Below, piece after piece: positions 17,783-26,899 of a stretch of DNA of 64,000 nt. This stretch comes from Lachnospiraceae bacterium (GTDB lineage Bacteria > Bacillota > Clostridia > Lachnospirales > Lachnospiraceae). The DNA is taken from positions 1-64,000 of the forward strand of contig SVFE01000004.1 of NCBI GenBank assembly GCA_015057055.1. Direction: 5' to 3'. Positions within the stretch are counted from its first letter, which is position 1. Every line of letters starts with the position of its first letter. The translations under genes were made by a program, and so were the position numbers. Below the pieces are notes generated by a model. That model ran no database searches and was not told where the DNA came from. It worked only from the letters and a program-made list of their open reading frames with translations.

Positions 17783-18610
17783 ATGAAATTTGTTAAAATG
17801 GAAGGCTGTGGCAATGATTATGTTTACGTTAATGGAATAAAAGAAAATGTGGAAAATAAGCCCGATACGGTGCGTCGTCTCAGTGACCGTCATTTTGGTA
17901 TCGGAGGTGATGGGGTAATTTTTATCAACGCTTCAGAGAATGCGGATTTTGAAATGGAGATGTACAATGCGGATGGTTCCCGTTCGGAAATGTGCGGAAA
18001 CGGAATCCGCTGCGTAGGAAAGTTTGTCTATGATTTCGGGCTTACCAACAAAACGGAAATCACCGTGGAAAGTGCGGGGAAGATTAAATATCTCACGCTT
18101 TATACAAAGGACGGTAAAGTAGAGAAAGTTCGGGTGGATATGGGGGCACCGGAGCTTACAAGCAAAAATGTACCGGTAGCCTTTCCGGGAGAACAGATGA
18201 TTGATGAAGAATTTACGGTGGATGGAGTGGTATATCGCGGTACGGCGGTTTCCATGGGAAATCCCCATGTGGTGGTATTTGTGGATGATGTGGATTCTCT
18301 GGATTTGGAAAAAATAGGTCCTTCCTTTGAACACCACGAGCTGTTCCCGAACCGGGTGAATACGGAATTTGTAACCGTGGAAGATGATAAGAATGTACGT
18401 ATGCGCGTATGGGAGCGGGGTACGGGGGAGACCCTTGCCTGCGGTACCGGATGCTGTGCTACGGCGGTAGCCTGTGTGCTCAACGGGAAAACCGGCGAGG
18501 AGGTTACGGTGAAGGTGCTTGGCGGTGAAATTCAGATTCATTGGGACAGAGAAAAAAATACGGTATTTATGACTGGGCCCGCAACCACGGTTTTTCAGGG
18601 TGAAGTGTAG
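17783..18610 (+). CDS. dapF: Diaminopimelate epimerase
   Basis: 275 residues. The two catalytic cysteines are visible in the paired motifs MYNADGSRSEMCGNGIRC and ACGTGCCAT, and GRMEGCGNDY-like FVKMEGCGNDYVY marks the N-terminus. It interconverts LL- and meso-diaminopimelate for lysine and peptidoglycan synthesis. The ATG at 17783 is preferred over the upstream TTG at 17777 in the ORF track because it fits the conserved N-terminus (MKFVKMEGCGND) and AGAGGT lies at a proper distance. A strong promoter lies just upstream; the next gene follows after 75 bases. Confidence 0.96.
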   Translation: MKFVKMEGCGNDYVYVNGIKENVENKPDTVRRLSDRHFGIGGDGVIFINASENADFEMEMYNADGSRSEMCGNGIRCVGKFVYDFGLTNKTEITVESAGKIKYLTLYTKDGKVEKVRVDMGAPELTSKNVPVAFPGEQMIDEEFTVDGVVYRGTAVSMGNPHVVVFVDDVDSLDLEKIGPSFEHHELFPNRVNTEFVTVEDDKNVRMRVWERGTGETLACGTGCCATAVACVLNGKTGEEVTVKVLGGEIQIHWDREKNTVFMTGPATTVFQGEV

Positions 18611-18685
18611 AAAATATAAGGGATTTGTGGTATCTTTAAGAGAAGAAAACGGATAGAAAACGAAAAGAAACAATAGGAGGTTGGC

Positions 18686-19237
18686 ATGGCACAGGCAGTT
18701 GTTTTTATGGCAGACGGTTTGGAAGAAATCGAAGGGCTCACTGTAGTGGATATTTTACGAAGAGCCGGTGTGGATACACAGATGGTGTCCGTTATGGGCA
18801 GGAAGGAAATTACCGGCTCTCACGGTATTGAAATAAAAGCGGATGTTTTGTTTGAAGAGGTGGATTTTTCCGGTGTGTCTATGCTGGTACTTCCCGGTGG
18901 CTTAAAGGGAAAAGAAAATCTGGAAGCACACGAAGGCGTAAAGAAGCAGATTACCGAATTTTTGGCAAAGGACAAATACGTTGCGGCCATTTGCGCATCC
19001 CCGACGATTTTTGGTCACATGGGCATTTTGCAGGGTAAGAGAGCCTGCTGCTATGAAGGCATGGAAAATGAACTCCTCGGCGCGCAGGTAAGCTACGAAG
19101 AGGTGGAGCAGGACGGCCGGATTATCACATCCCGGGGAATGGGTACATCCATCGCATTTGCGTTGAAACTGACAGAGATTTTCTGCGGAGCGGACGCTGC
19201 CGAGACCATGGGCAAAAAGATTATATACAGACGATAG
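18686..19237 (+). CDS. DJ-1/PfpI family protein
   Basis: 183 residues, the usual size for this family. The nucleophile elbow AAICASPTIFGHMG carries the conserved reactive cysteine, and FMADGLEEIEG near the N-terminus holds the conserved glutamate that interacts with it. Closest in feel to the YajL/ThiJ branch. Proposed activities in the family include deglycase, glyoxalase and redox-chaperone roles; none can be assigned here. GGAGG precedes the start, and the ABC transporter gene begins 15 bases downstream, so co-transcription is likely. Confidence 0.9.
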   Translation: MAQAVVFMADGLEEIEGLTVVDILRRAGVDTQMVSVMGRKEITGSHGIEIKADVLFEEVDFSGVSMLVLPGGLKGKENLEAHEGVKKQITEFLAKDKYVAAICASPTIFGHMGILQGKRACCYEGMENELLGAQVSYEEVEQDGRIITSRGMGTSIAFALKLTEIFCGADAAETMGKKIIYRR

Positions 19238-19252
19238 GAAACGAGGACAATA

Positions 19253-20986
19253 ATGAAATCCCTGCTTTGTTATTTTAAGGGCTACAAAAAGGAATGTGTT
19301 TTGGGACCGCTGTTTAAACTGTTGGAAGCGTCCTTTGAACTTTTAATTCCCCTTGTGGTAAAGGCAATTATAGATGTGGGTATTGCCGGTGAAGATGCCG
19401 GATATATCCGGAAAATGTGTCTTATCATGGTAAGCCTTGGCGTAATCGGGCTGGTCTGTTCTTTGACCGCCCAGTATTTCTCGGCAAAGGCGGCCGTTGG
19501 ATTTGCCACAAAATTGAAAATGGCATTGTTTGCCAATATACAGAAACTGTCCTATGCGGAGATTGACAGTCTCGGCACTTCAACCATGATAACCCGCATG
19601 ACAAGCGACGTAAACCAGCTACAGTCCGGAGTGAATTTGACGCTTCGGTTGTTTTTGCGTTCTCCTTTTATTGTATTCGGTGCAATGGTTATGGCATTTA
19701 CCATCGATGTGAAAGCGGCGATGGTTTTTGTGGTGGTGATACCGGTATTGGCCGTTATCGTGTACGGAATTATGCTGCTTACCATTCCCATGCACAAAAA
19801 GGTGCAGGCTTCCCTGGATAAGGTACTGGGAATCACCAGAGCGAACCTTACCGGTGCCAGGGTAATCCGGGCATTTGGACAGGAAGAGGAAGAAACGGAA
19901 GAATTTTCCGTTCGAAACGAAGCATTGGTAAAAATGCAGACAAAGGTAGGACGGATTTCCGCGTTGATGAATCCGCTGACTTTTGTGGTAATCAATGCAG
20001 GTACCGCATGGCTGGTTTGGCGCGGAGCATTGCAGGTGGATGCGGGAGAGTTGACCCAGGGTGATGTGGTTGCACTGGTAAATTATATGTCCCAGATTCT
20101 GGTGGAACTGATTAAACTGGCCAGTTTGATTATTACCATGACAAAGGCAATTGCCTGCGCGGGAAGAATTGAAACGGTCATTTCCATGAAAGCGAAAATG
20201 CAGGAAGGGGACAAGACGGAAAATGAGAATTACCGCGGAAAACGCGGCAAAGTATGTTTTGAAAATGTATCCTTACGCTATGCCAATGCGGCAGAGGATG
20301 CCCTTACCGGGATTTCTTTCACGGCACAGGCAGGAAGTGTAATCGGTATTATCGGTGGTACCGGTTGCGGAAAATCTTCGGTGGTTAACCTGATTCCCCG
20401 ATTTTATGATGTTACGTCAGGACGCGTCACGGTGGATGATATGGACGTTAAGGATTATCGATATACGGCTCTTCGGGATAAAATCGGCATTGTACCGCAA
20501 AAAGCAGTACTGTTTTCCGGCTCCATTCGGAAAAATATGCAGTGGGGCAATCCGGGAGCGACGGATGAAGAGATTTGGCAGGCATTGGAGATTGCCCAGG
20601 GAAAAGAATTTACCATGGAAAAAGAGGGTGGCCTGGATTTCGAAATTGCGCAGGGCGGGAAAAATCTGTCCGGCGGACAGCGTCAGCGTCTTACCATTGC
20701 CAGAGCCTTGGTAAAGAAACCGGAGATTTTGATTTTGGACGACAGTGCATCTGCGCTGGATTACGTAACGGACGCCGCACTTCGAAAAGCCATTGCCGGC
20801 ATGGAGAATGCGCCCACGGTCTTTATCGTATCCCAAAGGACCTCTTCCATCATGCATGCGGACCAGATATTGGTATTGGAAGACGGCGTTGCAGAAGGGC
20901 TGGGTACTCACGCAGAGTTGTTGGAAAACTGTGAAGTATACCGGGAAATTTATGACTCCCAGTTTAAGGCAGAGGAAAAAGGATAA
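19253..20986 (+). CDS. ABC exporter half-transporter with degenerate ATP site (subunit 1)
   Basis: 577 residues: six membrane helices (about 1-310) and one nucleotide-binding domain. Walker A is GGTGCGKSS and the signature LSGGQRQRL is canonical, but the catalytic glutamate after Walker B is aspartate (ILILDDSASALD) and the switch histidine is glutamine (IVSQR). This is the expected pattern of the degenerate-site partner of a heterodimeric multidrug-type exporter such as LmrCD or TM287/288. Its partner follows after 19 bases. Exported substrate unknown: drugs, lipids or peptides are possible. Confidence 0.9.
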   Translation: MKSLLCYFKGYKKECVLGPLFKLLEASFELLIPLVVKAIIDVGIAGEDAGYIRKMCLIMVSLGVIGLVCSLTAQYFSAKAAVGFATKLKMALFANIQKLSYAEIDSLGTSTMITRMTSDVNQLQSGVNLTLRLFLRSPFIVFGAMVMAFTIDVKAAMVFVVVIPVLAVIVYGIMLLTIPMHKKVQASLDKVLGITRANLTGARVIRAFGQEEEETEEFSVRNEALVKMQTKVGRISALMNPLTFVVINAGTAWLVWRGALQVDAGELTQGDVVALVNYMSQILVELIKLASLIITMTKAIACAGRIETVISMKAKMQEGDKTENENYRGKRGKVCFENVSLRYANAAEDALTGISFTAQAGSVIGIIGGTGCGKSSVVNLIPRFYDVTSGRVTVDDMDVKDYRYTALRDKIGIVPQKAVLFSGSIRKNMQWGNPGATDEEIWQALEIAQGKEFTMEKEGGLDFEIAQGGKNLSGGQRQRLTIARALVKKPEILILDDSASALDYVTDAALRKAIAGMENAPTVFIVSQRTSSIMHADQILVLEDGVAEGLGTHAELLENCEVYREIYDSQFKAEEKG

Positions 20987-21005
20987 AACCGGAAGGAAGA
21001 AAAGT

Positions 21006-22757
21006 ATGAATAACAGGCAGATTATCAGAAAAGTTCTGCATTATATAAAAAGATATTGGTTGATTTTAGCACTGTCCATTTTGATGGCAGCCGTTTCGGC
21101 GTTAATGGCTTTGTATATTCCGGTGCTGGTGGGAGAAGCCATCGATTATGTGGTGGCGCCCGGGCAGGTGGATTTTGCGGCCATTGGTAAAGTATTGGTG
21201 CAGATGGCGGTGTTTATTGCGATTACGGCACTGGCCCAGTGGATTATGAATGTATGCAACAATAAAATTACTTACGATGTGGTACGGGATATCAGAAAAG
21301 AAGCCTTTGATAAAATAGAAAAGCTTCCGCTTGCCTACATCGACAGCCATCCGGCCGGAGAAGTGGTAAGCCGTGTAATTGCCGACGTGGATCAGTTTGC
21401 GGAAGGGCTTTTGCTTGGTTTTTCCCAGTTTTTTACCGGCGTACTAACGATTCTGGGCACGTTGTTTTTCATGCTGAAAATCAACCCCGGCATAACGCTG
21501 GTGGTGGTAATCGTAACGCCGGTTTCGTTGTTTGTAGCGGCCTTTATTGCCAAGATGACCCACAATATGTTTGTGCTTCAGTCGAAAACCAGAGGAGAAC
21601 AGACTGCGCTGATTGATGAAATGCTGGGCAACCAAAAGGTGGTGCTGGCATTTTCCCATGAAGATGAAGCCATGGAAGAATTTGATGAGATTAACCGGCG
21701 GCTGGAAAAATGCTCTCTGCGGGCAATCTTTTTCTCATCCACCACCAATCCCTCTACCCGTTTTGTAAATGGTTTGGTGTATGCCGGAGTTGCACTGTTT
21801 GGCGCCGGAGCTGTGGTGAACAAACAACTTTCCGTAGGACAGCTTTCCTGTTTTCTGAACTACGCCAATCAGTATACCAAGCCCTTTAATGAAATTTCCG
21901 GAGTAATTACGGAGTTGCAAAACGCCCTTGCCTGCGCCGGCAGAGTGTTTGATTTGATTGAAGAGGAGCCGCAGGTGCCGGATGCGCCGGATGCCGCAGT
22001 ATTGCAAAATGCTTCCGGAAAAGTAGAAATCAGGGACGTGGCATTTTCTTATGTGCCGGAAAAACCGTTGATAGAAGATTTTAATCTGTCTGTTTCTCCG
22101 GGGCAGCGTGTGGCGATTGTTGGTCCTACCGGATGCGGAAAGACAACGATTATCAATTTGCTTATGCGGTTTTATGATGTGAAGGAAGGCCGCATTTCCG
22201 TACAGGATAAAGACATCCGCGATTATACCAGAGAGAGCCTTCGGGCGTCATACGGAATGGTATTGCAGGAAACCTGGCTGAAGGAAGGAACCATCCGGGA
22301 AAACATTGCCATGGGAAGGCCGGAGGCAACGGAGGAAGAAATTGTTGCAGCTGCAAAGGCATCTTATGCCCATAGTTTTATTAAACGTCTGGAAAATGGG
22401 TATGATACTTTTATCGGGGAAGACGGGGGAACCCTATCCCAGGGACAGAAGCAGCTTTTGTGTATTGCCAGGGTGATGCTGACTCTTCCGCCGATGTTGA
22501 TTTTGGATGAGGCGACCAGCTCCATCGATACCAGAACCGAGCTGAAGATACAACGGGCGTTCCTTAAAATGATGGAGGGAAGAACCAGTTTCATTGTAGC
22601 TCATCGGCTTTCTACAATCCGCGAGGCGGATATCATTTTGGTAATGAAGGCCGGTAAAATCATTGAACAGGGAAATCATGAAACCCTTCTTGCCCAGGGC
22701 GGATTTTATGAACAGTTATATAACAGTCAGTTTAGCGGCGTTGTGACGGAAGGCTGA
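21006..22757 (+). CDS. ABC exporter half-transporter with consensus catalytic residues (subunit 2)
   Basis: 583 residues, six-helix membrane domain plus nucleotide-binding domain. Walker A GPTGCGKTT, Walker B with catalytic glutamate (MLILDEATSSID) and the switch histidine (IVAHRLST) are intact, while the signature is changed to LSQGQ. Paired with the upstream subunit this gives one active site (this subunit's Walker motifs plus the partner's LSGGQ) and one degenerate site. The ORF in the track starts far upstream in the first gene; the ATG at 21006 with GGAAGGA just before it is the true start. Confidence 0.92.
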   Translation: MNNRQIIRKVLHYIKRYWLILALSILMAAVSALMALYIPVLVGEAIDYVVAPGQVDFAAIGKVLVQMAVFIAITALAQWIMNVCNNKITYDVVRDIRKEAFDKIEKLPLAYIDSHPAGEVVSRVIADVDQFAEGLLLGFSQFFTGVLTILGTLFFMLKINPGITLVVVIVTPVSLFVAAFIAKMTHNMFVLQSKTRGEQTALIDEMLGNQKVVLAFSHEDEAMEEFDEINRRLEKCSLRAIFFSSTTNPSTRFVNGLVYAGVALFGAGAVVNKQLSVGQLSCFLNYANQYTKPFNEISGVITELQNALACAGRVFDLIEEEPQVPDAPDAAVLQNASGKVEIRDVAFSYVPEKPLIEDFNLSVSPGQRVAIVGPTGCGKTTIINLLMRFYDVKEGRISVQDKDIRDYTRESLRASYGMVLQETWLKEGTIRENIAMGRPEATEEEIVAAAKASYAHSFIKRLENGYDTFIGEDGGTLSQGQKQLLCIARVMLTLPPMLILDEATSSIDTRTELKIQRAFLKMMEGRTSFIVAHRLSTIREADIILVMKAGKIIEQGNHETLLAQGGFYEQLYNSQFSGVVTEG

Positions 22758-22804
22758 CGAAGCTAATTTGGCAGAGAATGTAAAGCGAAGAGAGAGGAAG
22801 AAAA

Positions 22805-25534
22805 ATGCAGAATCAAAATGAATCCAAAGGAAAAATGAGATGGGTATTTATTGCGATGCCGACGCTGGCGATTATTCTCGGCTGCGGAATCGTATTTTGG
22901 TTTTTGTTCGGACAAGGCGAGGACGGGGCCCGGAGCGTCAGTGGTTCTGCAATAGAAACGACAACAGAGGGAAGCGGAAGCGTCGAAAACGGTGACAGCG
23001 ATGCGTCGGCAGGACAGTCCGATGATACGGCCGGAGGCGGTGCCGTACAAGGTGATACGGTAATGGTGATGGGAACCTCTGTGTTAAATACCGGAAATCT
23101 TACGGAGACGGGAAACGGATATGAAGGAATCCCGGGCACAGGTGATTATAACTATGGTGAGGCATTGCAGAAATCGCTGCTTTTTTATGAATTGCAGCGT
23201 TCCGGAGATTTGCCGGAGGAAGTCCGCTGTAACTGGCGGGGAGATTCCGGTCTGACGGACGGAAGTGACGTGGGGCTTGATTTGACCGGTGGCTGGTATG
23301 ATGCGGGGGATCATGTAAAATTTAATTTGCCTATGGCATATTCAGCGACAATGCTGGCCTGGTCCTTGTATGAAGATCCGGATGCGTATGAGGAAAGCGG
23401 TCAGCTTACTTATGCGCTGTCTAATATTCGCTGGGCTAACGAATATTTTATCCGTTGTCATCCGGAGGACGAGGTGTATTATTATCAGGTGGGAGACGGC
23501 GGTATTGACCATTCCTGGTGGGGACCCGCAGAGGTAATGCAGATGCAGCGTCCCTCCTATTGTGTCACGGCAGATGCACCCGGCTCTACCGTATGCGGAG
23601 GAACGGCGGCGTCGCTGGCTGCCTGCAGCATTGTGTTTGAAGAAACGGATGGGGCTTTCAGCGAGGAGTGTTTATCCCATGCGATATCCCTGTATGAATT
23701 TGCGGCAAGCACCATGAGTGATGCCGGATATACCAAAGCGGCAGGATTTTACGATTCCCACAGCGGATTTTATGACGAACTTGCCTGGGCGGCAACTTGG
23801 CTTTATCTTGCTACCGGTGAGGAAAGTTATTTAGCGGAGGCAGAAGAGTACTATCCACAGGCATGTCAGGATTACAATTGGGCACATTGCTGGGATGATG
23901 TACATATCGGAACTGCACTGATGTTGGCGCGGATTACCGAAGAGAGTGTGTATAGTGATGCAGTAGAACTGCATCTGGATTATTGGACGGTGGGAACCGA
24001 AAGCGGTGAGCGGATTACCTATACGCCCCAGGGACTGGCCTGGTTGGATGGCTGGGGAGCGCTCCGCTATGCTACCACTACGGCGTATATTGCATCGGTG
24101 TACAGCGAATGGGAAGGCTGTCCTTCGGACAAAGTGGACATTTATTGGGACTTTGCGGTTAGTCAGGCAGGATACGCCTTGGGAGATACCGGATTTTCTT
24201 ATCTTATCGGATTTGGAGAAAACCATCCGGAGAATCCTCATCATCGTACCGCACAGGGGTCCTACTGCAATAATATGAATGAACCTTCGGAGGCAAGACA
24301 CACATTATACGGTGCTTTGGTGGGAGGTCCGGGCTCGTCGGATGATTACATTGATGAAGTATCAAATTATAATACCAATGAAGTGGCGTGTGACTATAAT
24401 GCCGGATTCACCGGACTTATGGCAAAATTGTACACCCGGTATCACGGGGAAACATTGGTGGATTTTGGCGCGGTAGAGCCGATTACCATTAACGAATTGT
24501 ATGTGGACGGCGGAATCAATGTGGAAGGCACGGATTTCGTGGAAATTAAAGCTTATGTATACAATGTATCTGCCTGGCCGGCACGTGTTCCGGAAAATCT
24601 GGAACTTCGCTATTTCGTGGATTTGTCTGAAGTGTATGCGGCGGGAAAAACCGCAGCGGATATAGAAATTACAACCAATTATATGCAGGCCGGGGCGGCA
24701 GCAGGACTGCATGTATGGGATGAGGAAAACCACATTTATTACCTGTCCATTGACTTCACGGATGCATTGATTTATCCCGGCGGACAGGATAATTACAAAA
24801 AAGAAATTCAGGTTCGGATGCGAAATCCGGAAGGAACATGGGACAACAGTAACGACCCGTCCTTTGCCGGACTGGCAAGCGGAAGTGTAGCTTTGGCAAC
24901 CGGGATGGGATTATATGAAAACGGTGTTTTGGTGTTTGGCAGCGAACCTGCAGCGGGAGAAAATGCCGGCTCGGTTGTGGTCGGACAAACCGGTGCAAAT
25001 GCAGGAAGTGCGTCCGGCGATAATTCCGGAGATGGCGGAAACGCAGGAGCCGGAGGAAACGCACCGCAAAATGCTACGGCCACCAACGAGGAAGTATCGG
25101 TATCCATTGATTATTCCAATATGCAGAGCAGTTCCACCAGCATCAGCGGAACGCTTACCGTCCGCAATGAAAGTGACGGTTCTTTGGACCTGGGCGATAT
25201 GACCATCCGGTACTATTTTACCAATGAAAACGGCAGCGCATTATCCTTTGCCTGCTATCATGCAGCCTTAAACGGTGCAAATGGTTCCTACAGCAGTCTC
25301 AGTGGCGTGACAGGTGAATTTTCGGACTGCGACGGGGACAATGCAGATACCCTTTGTGAGATTTCCTTTGGATCGGCAGGACTTTTGGAAGAAGGCGGAG
25401 AGGTTAGTATCAACTTCTGCATTAACCATTCTGATTGGTCTGCATTTACCACAAGTAATGATTATTCCGGAGAATCGGCAGAACATATTGTTATTTGTAT
25501 CGGGGAAGATGTTATCTTTGGAGAAAAGCCATGA
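22805..25534 (+). CDS. Membrane-anchored GH9 cellulase with CBM3c and a second CBM3-like module
   Basis: 909 residues. A single uncleaved-looking membrane segment lies at about 12-36, then a Ser/Gly/Asp-rich linker to about 110. The GH9 catalytic domain (about 115-555) has GGWYDAGDHVKF with the catalytic aspartates near 166 and 169, and NTNEVACDYNAGFTG with the proton-donor glutamate. A CBM3c-like module (about 560-705) follows, as in processive endoglucanases. A Gly/Ala/Asn linker leads to a second CBM3-like domain (about 755-909). It should cut cellulose at the cell surface while anchored in the membrane. There is no dockerin. Its stop overlaps the next start (ATGA). Confidence 0.92.
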   Translation: MQNQNESKGKMRWVFIAMPTLAIILGCGIVFWFLFGQGEDGARSVSGSAIETTTEGSGSVENGDSDASAGQSDDTAGGGAVQGDTVMVMGTSVLNTGNLTETGNGYEGIPGTGDYNYGEALQKSLLFYELQRSGDLPEEVRCNWRGDSGLTDGSDVGLDLTGGWYDAGDHVKFNLPMAYSATMLAWSLYEDPDAYEESGQLTYALSNIRWANEYFIRCHPEDEVYYYQVGDGGIDHSWWGPAEVMQMQRPSYCVTADAPGSTVCGGTAASLAACSIVFEETDGAFSEECLSHAISLYEFAASTMSDAGYTKAAGFYDSHSGFYDELAWAATWLYLATGEESYLAEAEEYYPQACQDYNWAHCWDDVHIGTALMLARITEESVYSDAVELHLDYWTVGTESGERITYTPQGLAWLDGWGALRYATTTAYIASVYSEWEGCPSDKVDIYWDFAVSQAGYALGDTGFSYLIGFGENHPENPHHRTAQGSYCNNMNEPSEARHTLYGALVGGPGSSDDYIDEVSNYNTNEVACDYNAGFTGLMAKLYTRYHGETLVDFGAVEPITINELYVDGGINVEGTDFVEIKAYVYNVSAWPARVPENLELRYFVDLSEVYAAGKTAADIEITTNYMQAGAAAGLHVWDEENHIYYLSIDFTDALIYPGGQDNYKKEIQVRMRNPEGTWDNSNDPSFAGLASGSVALATGMGLYENGVLVFGSEPAAGENAGSVVVGQTGANAGSASGDNSGDGGNAGAGGNAPQNATATNEEVSVSIDYSNMQSSSTSISGTLTVRNESDGSLDLGDMTIRYYFTNENGSALSFACYHAALNGANGSYSSLSGVTGEFSDCDGDNADTLCEISFGSAGLLEEGGEVSINFCINHSDWSAFTTSNDYSGESAEHIVICIGEDVIFGEKP

Positions 25535-26211
25535 GAAAATTGAAAAAAGAAGTAAAAGAGCTTCTGGTTTTTTTGGCGGTACTATTTCTGTTGATGGCCG
25601 GATACGCCGTGTATGCCCACATGAACCGCTTCGTGTTTGATGAGAGTCTGAGCGATGTGATTATTACGGTGGGAGAGCGGGAAATTACCCTGAAAGAATT
25701 CACGTATTACATAATGCAGGTGGAAGAGACCGGGCAACAGGCGGCGCTTTTGTACAATGAGGAGAATCCCTTGGAATATTGGGGGCTTTACATGAACGAA
25801 GGTGAAAAAGCCGGCTACATTTCGGATTTGGCACGGATTGCGGCAACCGATTATTGCATCCGGGATTATGTGTATGCAGCGGAAGCGGTAAGAAACGGAA
25901 TCAGCCTGACGGAAGAAGAGCGGGCAGGAGTTTTAGAGAATGCGACGTATGCCTGGGAGCATATGACGGAGAAACAAAGGGAAGCAACGACGTTTACCCG
26001 GGAGGAACTGATTCTTGTTATGGAAACGGAAGCATTGGCCCATAAATATATGGTGATGCTGGCAAATGCAACAGGGCACCCCCTGGAAGCGATTTCCACG
26101 GAATATGATGTGAACGGAACATACTACGAAGAATTAAAGTTGCAATACGATATTGTGGTTGATGAACGTGTCATAGAGAAGCTTCGCTTCGGACACATTA
26201 CCATTAACTGA
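25531..26211 (+). CDS. Membrane-anchored SurA-N-like protein without PPIase domain
   Basis: 226 residues. A signal-anchor helix spans about residues 9-29. The rest is helical and external, beginning IITVGEREITLKEFTYYIMQ, which resembles the first segment of the SurA/PrsA chaperone domain; no parvulin domain follows. A folding helper for exported proteins is a reasonable inference. The ATG at 25531 overlaps the cellulase stop, a coupling that ties the two in expression; the longer start in the ORF track lies inside the cellulase gene. Alternative: a structural surface protein of unknown role. Confidence 0.55.
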   Translation: MRKLKKEVKELLVFLAVLFLLMAGYAVYAHMNRFVFDESLSDVIITVGEREITLKEFTYYIMQVEETGQQAALLYNEENPLEYWGLYMNEGEKAGYISDLARIAATDYCIRDYVYAAEAVRNGISLTEEERAGVLENATYAWEHMTEKQREATTFTREELILVMETEALAHKYMVMLANATGHPLEAISTEYDVNGTYYEELKLQYDIVVDERVIEKLRFGHITIN

Positions 26212-26231
26212 GAGAAAGGAACAGGTAAGGC

Positions 26232-26885
26232 ATGGAATTTCATGAGATTTCCGTTAGAAGCAAAGTTGTAATTACGGTAACCAACGGGTCAGACGTACAG
26301 GCGAAGTTTTTATCCAAGGTTATGAAAAACGGAGAAACTTATCTTTTGGTAATTCCGTTTATGTACAACGGAATGCGGATTCGTTTTGAAGGAAAGAAAA
26401 TGAGCATTCACATGGAAGTACGGGATGCGGAAGGTGTACTTTGGACATTTCGAAACTGCAAAATTGATACCATCCGAAAAAACGGTCTGAAATACCATAA
26501 GATTGAATGCGCTATGAAGAAGGGAATCGAAAATCGAAGAGGCGGCCGAAGATTTTATATTTGGGAACCCACCACATTTCAGATTGAGGGGTTGGAAAAA
26601 CCGGCAATTTGTCATCTGAAGGATATCGGGGTAGAAGGCTTTAGTTTTGCGATGGATATAAGAAATCCGGAGTTGATGGACGGAACGAAGGTAACCTGTC
26701 ATTACAAAGACAAAAGCGGTATCGAGATTGCAACCACGGGTAAAATCGTGCGGAAAGAAAAATTGGACCATTACCATGTCTATGGCTGTCATTTGTTGGA
26801 ACATGATTTAGAATTGGAACGATTTGTAAAGAAACTGGAAAGAAGAATGATTGTTACCGGTGTGGAACTGGATAGCATGATGTGA
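26232..26885 (+). CDS. PilZ-domain protein, likely cyclic-di-GMP receptor
   Basis: 217 residues with a YcgR-like arrangement: an N-terminal beta-rich domain (about 1-95) followed by a PilZ domain. The first PilZ motif is seen in NRRGGRRFYIW (arginine-rich) and the second in LKDIGVEGFSF, matching D/NxSxxG loosely (glycine in place of serine). Such proteins translate cyclic-di-GMP level into control of motility, attachment or secretion. It is 20 bases after the SurA-like gene with AGAAAGGAAC upstream, so it shares the cellulase operon. No cyclase or phosphodiesterase is nearby. Confidence 0.78.
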   Translation: MEFHEISVRSKVVITVTNGSDVQAKFLSKVMKNGETYLLVIPFMYNGMRIRFEGKKMSIHMEVRDAEGVLWTFRNCKIDTIRKNGLKYHKIECAMKKGIENRRGGRRFYIWEPTTFQIEGLEKPAICHLKDIGVEGFSFAMDIRNPELMDGTKVTCHYKDKSGIEIATTGKIVRKEKLDHYHVYGCHLLEHDLELERFVKKLERRMIVTGVELDSMM

Positions 26886-26899
26886 AAAGGAGAAGGGTA

